A stretch of DNA of 64,000 nt from Nigrospora sphaerica (taxonomy: Eukaryota > Ascomycota > Sordariomycetes > Amphisphaeriales > Apiosporaceae): NCBI GenBank assembly GCA_018287875.1, contig JAGVVL010000022.1:2790001-2854000 (forward strand). Direction: 5' to 3'. The position numbers and the translations under genes were made by a program. Below are positions 1-9,901 of this stretch, piece after piece. A model generated the notes under the pieces. That model was not told the DNA's origin. It saw only the letters and a list, made by a program, of their open reading frames with translations, and searched no databases. How positions within the stretch are numbered: the stretch's first letter is position 1; every line of letters starts with the position of its first letter.

Positions 1-376
1 GTTCAACCATGACCTGGTGGGCGTGCTCGGACTCCTTGAAGGCCCGGGTCTGCTCTGCCATGACCTCGCTGAGCGGCTGGCCGGGGCCGGCACGCGACGC
101 GGGAGTGTGGCCGTTCTGGCGGCTGTTGGGGGTAAAGGGCGTTGCGCTCGAGGCCAGGCCGCTGGAGAAGCCCGATAGGTGATTGAGGGAGGTGGCCGCG
201 GCCGCGTGGGAGGTGTGGTCCTGCTGGAGAGATTGGTGGTGTGGTTGTGCGTGGGAATGGTGCTGTTGGTGGCCGGCCTGTGACGGGACAAAGCCGTACA
301 TCATGGGCCCCATGGTCCGGCTGGCACCAGGGACGCCATTGAGGCGCGAGTTATGCCCTTGCTGCGGGCCGTACAT
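1..376 (-). CDS. ccr4: CCR4 deadenylase (N-terminal part, runs off the window)
   Basis: Partial gene. Reading the minus strand from the ATG at 376-374 gives about 125 residues rich in Gln, His and Ser that end in an AEQ..KESE.AH motif. This layout (MYG..QQGH..R.NG, then a QNGHT segment, then AEQ...KESE.AH) is what I recall of the N-terminus of filamentous-fungal Ccr4, the catalytic poly(A) nuclease of the CCR4-NOT complex. The leucine-rich repeats and the exonuclease/endonuclease/phosphatase domain would lie outside the window, before base 1. The start is uncertain: another minus-strand frame from about 540 down to a TAG at 420-418 also looks coding and resembles the upstream part of these proteins (a PSPAHYNTLSDD segment), but it is out of frame with the ATG. 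A 5' exon or a sequence error is possible. Confidence 0.7.
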   Translation of the reverse strand, partial: MYGPQQGHNSRLNGVPGASRTMGPMMYGFVPSQAGHQQHHSHAQPHHQSLQQDHTSHAAAATSLNHLSGFSSGLASSATPFTPNSRQNGHTPASRAGPGQPLSEVMAEQTRAFKESEHAHQVMVE

Positions 377-3300
377 ACTGGCGGGGGGTTCAGGTCGACG
401 GGGATGCCAATGCCAAGCTAGTCGTCAGAGAGGGTGTTGTAGTGGGCGGGCGAGGGACTTTGGTCATATGAATGCGTCGGGGTAGGAATCGGCATGCGCA
501 GTCCACCTCGTCTTCCGCCATAGGAGTCACGCTGTAGAAGCGAGCAGCGGTGGGGCAGTTCGGTACGAGGGGGGGAGGCCAGGCAAGGCCAGGAGATGGG
601 CTCGCAGGTCAGGGACAGGACAGACCAGTCCGCCCGTCGGCAGGGCTGTCGGCTGGCTGGCGGCGTCCGTGTTTGCGTACCCGTGTCGCCTTCGTCGGCT
701 TGTCGGGGCTGTTGGGACCGGCGCTGTCGTCGGGACCTCGTGATGGGATACTAGGGGCGTGTCTTGATCGTCTTCACCTCGGCCGTCGTCCAGCGAGAGC
801 GATAGTCCCGGGGGGGAGGGGGTTGCGCGGGGACCAAGGCGGCGGCAGCCGGGACGAGAGGCTCGGCAAGGCGGTGTTCCCAGGGCAACGTGGCCGCACT
901 CGAGGCAGTGGCACGGTCGAGAGATGCGACTGTCAGGGGAAAGGGGAGCGTTTGTTCAGGGCTGTCGGCCGGGCGGCGAGCATGCGGTGTGATATCAGCC
1001 ACTGGCACGGCAAGGGAGCAGGAGGAAAGTGGTATGGAGGACAGAGGGGAACGAGGCAGAAGAAGCCCTCGAAGTTGGTCAAACTTCTACAGAGGGCAAT
1101 GGGTGGTGGTTATCGAGCTGGGTCGACCCAAGTGGAGAAAGAAGCAATCGAGGTGGCGTGGGGAAGGGAGGGGCGAATGCTGCTGCACCCAGTCATGCAG
1201 GGCAGAGCAGAGCAACAGCAAACCTGCGACGGCCTGGCCGACCGCGGTGAAGCTATACGTACCAGTGTCGTCGTCGCGCATCGATGGCCGGCTGGGGTAT
1301 GCGGCGGGCGGGCGGACGGACGGGCGAGAGCAAGAATGGCCACTGATGGTGGTTGTGTCAGCCGCGGTGGTTGGCGGCGTTTGGTGGTGCCCAGGCGGGT
1401 GGAGTTGGTGATGTGGAGGTAGCTGAGCGCCAGGTTCCCAATAGCGGGCGCGCACTCGTGCGTGAGTGAGTGCGTGCGTGTGCGTGTGTGTGTGCGCGTG
1501 CGGGTGCAGCCATGCCTGTATGCCGGTATGCTTGTATGCGTGGATGGGTCGGTGTACGTACTTACCTTAGGACCCGCCGGCTTTCCGATGCATTTTGGTA
1601 GTACCTTCGCAATGATGGTGAGCAAGGTCCTGATTCCAGCTTTCGAAACTGCTTTCGCGCAGAGCCTGGACTGCCATCACATCCTGGTATACGCCAAGTG
1701 CTTCGCGAGAAGACTATATGTGCCTCTTCGTATCCAACTCGGGTACTTCTGCTAAACGCGATCTCGTGATTCCGCTCATCCAAGTATCTCCCGAGCAAGA
1801 AGAGCCCTGTTCGCAACAGGTCGGCCCCCTACTGTCTGTCACTCTCTACTTCTTCCTCACTGGATATACACACTGGCATACAAATCACGCCCCCTCTCTT
1901 TTGCCATGGCCATCTTGCTTTCCTTCCTCGAAGCTCCCTCTTGGAGACACTGCCTCGCTCGCTGTCTTCTTCCCACTCGTATTGCATATCCAGGCGAAGC
2001 GTGCTTAGGTTGCTAACCTTTCAGTCCTTCCACTCTCCTAAATCTTAGCCAATGAGGTCAATGCGTGGAACGGTGCTCTGATTGGCTAACTATATCCTCC
2101 CGGCCCCTTGATTTGGCATCTGCTACTCCATACATACGCTGATGCTACAAGATATAGGTACCGACCACACGAGGGCCCAGGTACCTCCGCGCATCGCGTA
2201 CATATCTTCATACAAGACACAAGTTCCCTTGAAGGACTTGTAAGGCCAAAACAGCACCAACTCGCTTCAGGCTCGCCTGTGGCCGGCGGCCGGCCCCGCC
2301 GGTTCCGTGTGCATGGTAGGAGCAACAACTGCGTAGCAGAGACAACAACTTGCTTATCCGTCATCCGATCTCGCTACAAAAGACGCCGCATCCCCTTGCT
2401 GCATATCCGTCCACGTGGACATCGCGTGCCAAAGCGGTAGCTGCCGACATCACTACACCAGCTGCTGCATCAACACTGGACGTGGTAGTTGGGATTCGCC
2501 CCAGGCCTGGTCCGCACGGTGGTGACGGACCTAGCATCCAATTGTTTGCCTGAGTGACGCTGTATGCTCGCCTGCTCGGTATGTTCGGCACCGGGGCCGA
2601 GGCTGGGGAAAAAGACGACGCCATCACGAAGTTGCTGTGGCGCCTTGCGCCAACGGTTGCGAGTTTCCCAACCCGTACAGGGGGCGGGGGAGCGGGAATA
2701 CAGACGGGCAACGCGGACGGTCAGATCATGTGAGTCCGTGCCGGCTCTGCGCGGCAGCCAGGCATGTGAGTTGCGCCTATCGTGCTTATACTGGTGCCGG
2801 CTTCCTTCGCTGACAGTCACTCAGCCACCCACATCCCTATTCCTCTTTTTTGTCAAGTGGCTCCAGATCACGGCAGTGTCGCGTTTTCTTCAAGTGCCAC
2901 ATATGTCTCTCCTGCTTCGCAATTATATAGGCTGGTTGTTGAAAGCTCGCATTGAGCCCGCACCCTCACATGACCTAGAGACTACCGGACCACCACCTCG
3001 AAAGAGTATGGCCCAGTCATTGTTTTGGCTGTCTACATGTCCCCCGGGATTCAGGAGCTGAATGAGAAACGGGTGGGTAACGTCTTGCTGGTGGCGCCAT
3101 TGACCTTGGGTAGTGCAGTATAGAGTTTTGCGCCTCTCGTAGTCGAGCCACGGCGACATCCTCCCTCGCGCGCGCGCGCGAGAGGGGGGGGGGGGGGGGC
3201 GGGGAATAAGTACAAACACACATACCTAGAAAGCCCGTCCGTGATGACATCTGTTCTTGAAGACAGCCCCTTGCGTTTCGGCCGTGCACAGCGTATTCGA

Positions 3301-3693
3301 ACCATTGGCCCCGCCAGCCATACAGCTCACAGCGACATCGACCAGTATGATGGCGGCTGCCGGAGCAAGATTGAGAGTATCCCAGCAGCGTACATGACGG
3401 TCAGCGATAGACGACCCCTTGGCGGAGGTATAACATACCCTCGGCCCAATTTCGGACAGCAATACCCCAGTCGAATTAGGCGGCACCTGCTCCTGAATTT
3501 TCCAGGTGACGCCGGGTAGACAATCATGCTAATAAGGAAGCCGGACAGGCTCGATGTGTGAACGGGAGTTTGACGGGTGCGGAGAGGACGCCGTCGAAGA
3601 ATGATGGCGAGGTATGCCTGACGAGAAAAACATACCCTGAACAGCCCTGATGAGTGGCAGTTTCGGAGAGAGCTCTGCGCACGCCGGTTCACG
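377..3693. other. Gene-free stretch upstream of ccr4
   Basis: No coding gene could be supported. The part nearest ccr4 is probably its promoter and long 5' leader. There is a TG/CG-rich simple-sequence patch at about 1459-1506, and an alternating CG tract followed by a 16-base G run at about 3166-3199. Open frames here are short, have low-complexity composition and show no recognisable domain. Confidence 0.5.
3166..3199. repeat. Alternating (CG)n tract followed by a G16 run
   Basis: About 15 bases of alternating C and G are followed after a short spacer by 16 consecutive G at 3184-3199. Such a tract can form Z-DNA or G-quadruplex structures and is also a common site of sequencing error. Confidence 0.85.
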
Positions 3694-5610
3694 ATGGAAC
3701 ACGCGGCGAACTGGACGTATCTTGCGACGCCAAACATCTTCCCTAGCCGCAAACAACCGCTAGAGTGTGCCATAGGCAACGAGATCAAGGATGGGTTAGC
3801 TCGAGGAGAAGAGGCCATGGCCTACCTGCGAGGCCGCCAGGTACATTCAGCAGCGGCTGGAGAAGACGGCAACAACAATAGCAGCGGCAGCAACAGCAAG
3901 AACAACAAGAACAGCAAGAACAACAAGAACCACAACGACCACAGGGGATTTGACGCCGTGGAAGAGAACAACTGGGGGCTTGACCTGCCTGTGCCCGATG
4001 CCGTGTCGTTCTCTTCATTCTTCCGGTTTATGGTGCCCACGATGCCCGAGTCGGGCCAGATACTGGGCGTACAAAGAAAGCGATACGTAGGCAAGGGCGC
4101 GAGCATGAGCCGAGAAAAGGACGACAAAGGGCATGACGGTAGCGGAACAGGGCAAAGGAAGACAGCGGCGTGCGATCCATCCTCAGCCGGGGTCATCGAA
4201 GAGCAACTCCAGGTTTGCGGCCGGGACCAGAAACGCGGAAGAAGTCGCGATGCCGCCCGCCGTCGCGTCTGTACGCCTGCCATCGGCACCGACGCGAGCA
4301 TCAATCCCGTCCACCGCCACCGTGGTGGTGATAAGGTCACCGCGCCGCCGCCCATCGCCAGCACCTGCACCGGCACCTGCACCGGCACCTGCACCGGCAC
4401 CGGCGCCAGCGTCCGAACCGCCACCTCTGCAATCTCACCAGGAACCAGGGAGGTCGAGGGCGTAGTGGCGGCCAACTGCAGCAATGCCAATGGCAGATAC
4501 GAAAGGGGGACGGACAAGGGCGACAGCGGAAGAAGAAGAAGAATAAGAAGAACAAGCAGAAGAAGCAGAAGAAGGAGAAGTGATACAAGTACGAGCACGA
4601 GCATGAGCACGAACACAAACACAAACACGAACACAGACACAAGCATGGGCACGAACACAAGCACGAAGGGTAGGGGTGATTGCGATGGCAGAAGCGTCCA
4701 GGCCGGCCCAAGCAGGCCAGGCCCCAGCAAGAACACGAACGGGGGCTCGAGCATCGCCCACGCGCGCGCCCGCGTCCGCGTGCGACCCCCTATTGATTCG
4801 ATGGCGGCCTTCGTGCTCGCGTCCGGTGCCGGCGTGGGTTGTGGTGCCGTGACGGGCTCGTCCGCTGCGTCTCGCGCGGTGCGGGCAGCCCCCCAGGCAG
4901 AGGTACAAGTAGCACCGCTGCGCGCGCCGGCTGTAGCGGTACCTCGGGCTGTACATTGCGGTACCGCTACAGTGGGAAGATGCCCCCCTCCACCCACTTC
5001 TCCATCCAATTCCTCGTCCAGATCGTCGGCTAAAGACCACGAGCGCGACCCCCGCTCTCCCCAGCAAGCACAGCAGCAGCAGCAGCAGCAGCAGCAGCGG
5101 CGGCGGCACCAACAGCAGCACCATCTACAGCAGCACCATCTACAGCAGCACCATCTACAGCAGCAGCCGCGGTACCACCAACACCACCAACAGGCCCCCC
5201 CTTCTCCTCACCACCACCAACGCAATCACATCCACACCCATGCCCCGTCGCTCTCTTACTCTTTTTCCACTTCCCCCTTCTCCTCCCTCGCCCTCTCCTG
5301 GCCATTTTCCCCTCCAGTCGCGGGGTCTCCCACCGCCGCTGCCACTGCCACTACCAGTGCTGCGGTCGCTCTCATTGATTCCCGGCCCTCTGTCACCGAC
5401 ACCGAAACCGAAACCCGTTCCAAACGCCACCCGCCGCCTGTGCTTGCCCACGCCGTCGCCCAGAACCCCAACCGCCACGTCGGTGGCGGTCACGGCCAGC
5501 GACTGACCCGGCAACTGCACAACACTCATCAGCACCACCATCTCCCCTCCAACTCCACAGCCCCTAACCATCGAACCCACGTGCCTCGCCGTCTTCTCGC
5601 GGCCCCGCCG

Positions 5611-5645
<35 letters not shown>

Positions 5646-7422
5646 TTCTTCTTCTTCGTCGTTGCCTTCGTCGCCGCTGCTGCTGCCACTGCCGCCGCCG
5701 CCGTCGCCTGCCCCTGTCGCTTCTGCCCCAGGCACGGCCCTTGTGTTCTCTTGCCCTGCTCCTGCGACCGAGACTGGTCATTGTCGTCAGCCAAGTCCCA
5801 AGACCACTGCCGACACCACCACCATCACCTCCTCATCCTCGACCGCCCACGCCTGCGTGCCGGCCCGTCGTGGGGCGCAATCGCCGGTAGCCAGCTATTC
5901 TTACCCAGCATTAAATTCGCCCGCGGCCACTACAGCTTGTGCCAAGAGCGAGCAGCCGCCACGCGCTCCTCCTCTCGTTACTTCGCCCCGGCTGTTTCCC
6001 TCGCGCCATGCCACCGCCACCATGACTCCTGACGAACAACACCGCGCCGACAGCGTTTCCTCCGCGTCGGTCACCACGCATTCCAATGTGGGCGTTATGA
6101 CGTCGTCCGATACGCTCCCTCCTTCCTCTACCGAGGGTTCCATAGCCGCCTCGAATGCCTCGACATCGGCAAAGCCGCGCCTGGCCGTTGGCCCGAAACC
6201 CTTGGTGATTCGCAACAACCGCACCTATATTTCCGATGCTGACCTGGCATACCCACTGCCCGTGGACCTGGCAGAGTTGCATCGCCAGTCCCTGCGTACT
6301 CTCCTCCTCTTTCAGCTGTTTGGCGGGCCCATTACCTCTCCGGCCTTTGCCGCCAAGCCCCCGGCCCGCGTGCTCGAGGTCGGCTGTGGCTCCGGCTTCT
6401 GGAGCATGATGTGTCATCGTTACTTTGACCAGCACGGCCACGGATCCATCTCCTTCACGGGCTTGGACATTGTGCCCCTCTGCGGCTCCGGGCTCGACCC
6501 CAACTCCAAGCCTGACAAGGATATGCGCTGGCGCTTCGTGCAACACGACATGCGTCGCACGCCTTGGCCGCTCGACGACGGCGAGTTCGACTTGGTCATG
6601 GTCAAGGATATGTCTTTTGCCAACACCGGCCAACTCGCCCAGAGATTCATGGACGAGTACCTACGTGTCTTGCGGCCCGGTGGAGTACTGGAGGTGTGGG
6701 ACGCCGACCACACCATTCGCATGCTTCGGCCGCACGCCCCTCCCAATCGTACTCCGGGCGCCACCATTGAAGAAGCCGACGAATACGACGAGGACGACGA
6801 GGATGACCAAGATGATTCCTCGGACGATAACGAGGAGGGTAGCGGATCTGACAATGGCGAAGAAGACCACGTTACCAGATTGGGCGCCTACCCTGTTACG
6901 GGTAACACGCCACTGTCAACACCCCTCAACCCCTTCTTAGTCGAGTATAACGGGTGGCTGAGCAAGGCCCTTGACGCACGCGCTCTCTCGGCAGTCCCCT
7001 GCACCATGACGGGGCCTGCACTACTCCAGGAGGATGGCCTCGGCGACGTGCGATCCAAGCGCCTAGCCATACCGCTTTCCGAAGTTCGCTGGGAGCGCGA
7101 AGGTGTCGGCGGCGTGGTGACCAAGGACGGCAAGACGTACATCGACAGCCAGAAAGGGAAGACAAAGGTGGGGGAGGTCAAAGCGGCCCGGGGCGGGAAG
7201 TCCCTAACACTGGCCCAGTCCGCGGTCCGACGAACGGCGCTCGAGACGTGCGTGGGCATGATCCAAGCCCTGGAGCCCCTGTTGCGCGAGAGCAGCGGCA
7301 AGAGCCAGGACGAGTGGGATGGCTGGGTAGGCAAGATGATGAACGACCTCTTGCAGCAGGGAGGTACGAGCTGGGGCGAGTGCTTAGAGATTGGCGCATG
7401 GACAGCCAGGAAGCGGAAATGA
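3694..7422 (+). CDS. SAM-dependent methyltransferase with long low-complexity N-terminus
   Basis: One open frame of 1242 codons. The last 450 or so are a class I methyltransferase. Motif I reads VLEVGCGSGFW near residue 891, followed by an LDIVP acidic motif, a DLVMVKDMSF segment and the post-motif VLRPGGVLEVWD. An acidic Asp/Glu run interrupts the domain near residues 1028-1055. This C-terminal part matches a conserved fungal methyltransferase family; the substrate is unknown to me. The first 750 residues or so are Ser, Thr, Gln, His and Pro repeats: a 12-bp unit near 4360-4406, CAG runs near 5078-5097, a 15-bp unit near 5119-5163 and TCG runs near 5612-5645. The true start is uncertain. In-frame ATGs include 3694, 4801 and 6022. 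A SYSFSTSPFSSL segment near residue 520 looks family-like, so translation probably begins upstream of it, perhaps at 4801. Confidence 0.75.
4360..4406. repeat. 12-bp tandem repeat in the methyltransferase N-terminal region
   Basis: The unit GGCACCTGCACC is repeated about three and a half times, adding alternating Cys/Thr/Gly residues in the long frame. The repeat length is a multiple of three, so copy-number change would keep the frame. Confidence 0.8.
5078..5163. repeat. CAG run and 15-bp tandem repeat encoding Gln/His tracts
   Basis: A run of CAG codons (about 5078-5097) is followed by three copies of a 15-bp unit, CACCATCTACAGCAG (about 5119-5163), encoding HHLQQ repeats. Both are in-frame coding microsatellites or minisatellites within the methyltransferase frame. 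Confidence 0.85.
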
Positions 7423-7944
7423 GCCTCACAACCGCACGAGGATAGGAGGTTCTTGTTGGCTATCCTCTGTACCTAATCCTTGCCCCCTGTTCTCATGCCT
7501 CCGCCAAGCAGACTCCTCCTCCGGCCTGGGCGTATGGCACCTGCGTTTGCATCGCCATGGGCCGGCCAAGGCGGGCTTCGTCCAAGTTTGTCGGTCCGCT
7601 ACGTTGCGCCATACCTCTTGCGGAGAGTCCGATATCGTTTCAAATAGTATCTTATACCCCGGGGGCGCATCAGTATTTCTATTTTCATTGGATACCTCGT
7701 TGGATAGAGTGTTCTGTGCCCGTATGGTCACGCCTTAGAGGGGGGTAAGGGCATTGGTGATTCGAGTTATGGGCTAGTCTGCGAAAGATGGCGGGCGAGC
7801 GAGGCGTATCACGGACGGGAGGCGTCGTGGTAAAGCACGGAGAATGTTGGAGGGCGGCACAAGGACCGGAGGGAGCATACAAGCAGCGTATTAAGGCGGC
7901 ACACGATGTAGGCTGCTAATTCATTGACAAATGGCGCCTTTGAC
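7423..7944. other. Convergent intergenic region
   Basis: Lies between the methyltransferase stop and the 3' end of the minus-strand LYR gene. Presumably holds the 3' UTRs of both. No gene seen. Confidence 0.5.
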
Positions 7945-8406
7945 TTACAGTGCTTCGATCTCTGCCGGAACGTGGGGTGTTAGCTACTCTGAGACACACA
8001 GACATACATACACACATATGTACGCATGCGTGTAGACTCACCTTTCCTCACGAAATCAGCGCGCGCTATGCACTTCTGGATCTCATCGTCGCCGCGTAAG
8101 TGGGCATTGGCCATAAAGGCCCTGTGCAACCGCGGCCGAAAGTAGGCGAAGCCCAAAGGGTAATCCTTACCCAGATGGAGCAATTCTGAAGGGCACGCGA
8201 CCAACATTAGCGGTGCGCGGTCTGCGGTCCGTGATGGGCCATCGGCCGGCGATGCGATGGCTGACAATGGGTAGATTCGCAGCCGGTATGGGGTTGTACC
8301 AGTGGAAACGACAGACATGGGGGATGCTGGGGCGGGAGGCAGATGTACCTTTGTAGATGGCCTTGACTTCACGCTGGAGCGCCAGGTTTGGCACGGCGTG
8401 CGCCAT
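7945..8406 (-). CDS. LYR-motif protein, ETFRF1/LYRM5-like
   Basis: Three minus-strand exons fit: 8406-8349, 8185-8042 and 7961-7945, with donors GTACAT and GTGAGT and acceptors TTCAG and GGCAG. The spliced product is 72 residues. It holds an LYR-family core: a VKAIYKELLHLGKDYP segment followed by a conserved F..RL...F and a DEI.KCI.RADFV helix. In this family a small mitochondrial-matrix protein binds acyl carrier protein and, in the LYRM5 branch, regulates electron-transfer flavoprotein. The ATG at 8406 has a good context. The protein is about 15-20 residues shorter than I expect because the stop falls just after EIEAL, where relatives continue with a Tyr/Lys-rich tail. A GTAAGT overlaps the stop codon, so a fourth exon is possible, but I found no clean in-frame acceptor. 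It shares a 444-bp divergent promoter region with the thioesterase gene. Confidence 0.75.
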
Positions 8407-8850
8407 AATGGCAGGTGGCAGAGGGACGATAGAGGAGCGTACCGACGCACGCATAGATCCAGGGCGCACAGCGGATGCAGAGAGGGCGCCCAAGGGCGTA
8501 CGGACGGGAATGAGGGAGTGCGGGACGGAGGGAGTGAGCAAGTGAGCGTCGGTGGATGAAGGTGAGGGAGTGTGTGACGTGATGTGACGCTATGCCATTT
8601 CCGCCTGGTGATGCTGCCTTTGGGCCCCGCCGCTACCCTCTTCACCACCCTTTGGAAGCTTCCTCCACCCGGCTTGTGGGTGGATGGATCGAGGTACATA
8701 AAGTCAGCTGCATAACACCCATACCTCCTTTCCGCGACGAGGTAGATGCGTATCATTTACATCACATCTCAACATAACAACGCACCCCAACGACGTGTCC
8801 CCTCCCATCTGGTTGGCTGTGTAAGGCACCTAGAACCGGCGAAAAAGACG
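8407..8850. promoter_or_regulatory. Divergent promoter region, LYR gene / thioesterase gene
   Basis: This 444-bp gap separates the divergent start codons of two genes for probable mitochondrial proteins. No specific factor site is assigned. Co-regulation is an inference from the head-to-head layout. Confidence 0.4.
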
Positions 8851-9901
8851 ATGCGGCCGGCGCGGGATCTAAAACCAACTTCCCGGCTGCTCGGGGCAGC
8901 TCGGCGCCCCTGGTGCCACGGCGTGCACTGCGTGACCAGCCGACAACGGCAGCCCGCGCGGTACCGGCACTCGTCCAAGGCCCCCGATGCGGCCGTCCCG
9001 AGGGCCCTGACGGCGACCCGCCCCCCGCCGCCCGCGCGGTGGCATGCGGAAGCGATGGCCCGGCTGGGCAAGTGCATTATCTTTGGGTGTTCCCCCGCGC
9101 AGATGGGGCAGGTGGCACGCATCGCCCGTGCCCTCGCGACGGAATGGCGCGGCCTCATGGCCGGCTGTGACGGCTTTCTCACCGGCGGCGGCCGAGGCTT
9201 GGACAGCCAGGCCGTGGTCTGGGGCGAGATGGACAGCTTTGTGAGTGAACAGGACCATCGGCTCCATGTCGTCCCGCTTCTCGGGCTGAGCAGCCGCTTA
9301 CGGCCGTGCCATAGCAACACGTCAACAACACGGCCTATATCCGCTACGCCGAAGCGTCACGGGTCAACTGGGTCACGCACTTTGCCCGTATCGACGCTGC
9401 CCGTGCGTCCGAGTGGCGGAGCTTGATGAGTCCCCGGGACGTGGGTCTGATTATGAAGAGCATCCGGGCCGACTACAAGTTTGTAAGTGACGGCCGCCCC
9501 CGCGAAGCTGCCTGCCGGGAAGGGCCCTGCTAAGCCCGTGGGGGAAGCCCCTCGTCTACCCCGACCGCGTCTCGGTTTATCACAAGCTGGCTTCATTGCC
9601 TACGGCATCCGACACGTCCCTCGTCCTCGACTGCGTGGTCCTGTCGCACAGGCACCGCCGCCCAGCCGCCCGGACGGCCGAAGACGTTGTCATCTACGAC
9701 TACCGACAAGCCCAGAAGACGACGATGCCTCCCTTTGTGCTTGACGTCTTCCAGGACACGTGGCGGCTGCAGGAGCTAGAGAAGCAGAGGGCCCTTGCGA
9801 GGATATGGGAGCTGCTCGAGGACGTCAAGCGTTTGGAGAAGGGCACTTGGGACCGCGAGGATGCCGTGGAAGACACGGGGGCGGGGCCGGCCGGTGGATG
9901 A
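8851..9901 (+). CDS. Mitochondrial hotdog-fold acyl-CoA thioesterase-like protein
   Basis: Three exons: 8851-9240, 9315-9482 and 9548-9901, with donors GTGAGT and GTAAGT and phase-0 junctions, giving 303 residues. The first splice creates the hotdog signature DSFQHVNNTAYIRYAE around residues 128-143, typical of 4-hydroxybenzoyl-CoA thioesterase-like enzymes. A PLVYPDRVSVYHKL strand and a DVVIYDYR segment follow, as in the fungal thioesterase-superfamily proteins I recall. The Arg-rich N-terminus (residues 1-60) looks like a mitochondrial targeting sequence. The predicted reaction is hydrolysis of an acyl-CoA thioester; the substrate is unknown. An in-frame ATG at 8746 would add 35 residues. 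I prefer 8851 because the targeting-like sequence starts there. Confidence 0.8.

Noticed and set aside
3285..3310. tRNA-like T-arm (GGTTCGAA on the minus strand)
   Set aside because: No complementary T-stem, no A box at the right distance and no acceptor stem. A similar lone motif at 60655-60664 fails the same test.
3822..5009. Minus-strand frame of 395 codons
   Set aside because: It mirrors the simple repeats of the plus-strand methyltransferase region (Leu/Val runs opposite Asn/Thr/Ser repeats) and shows no domain.
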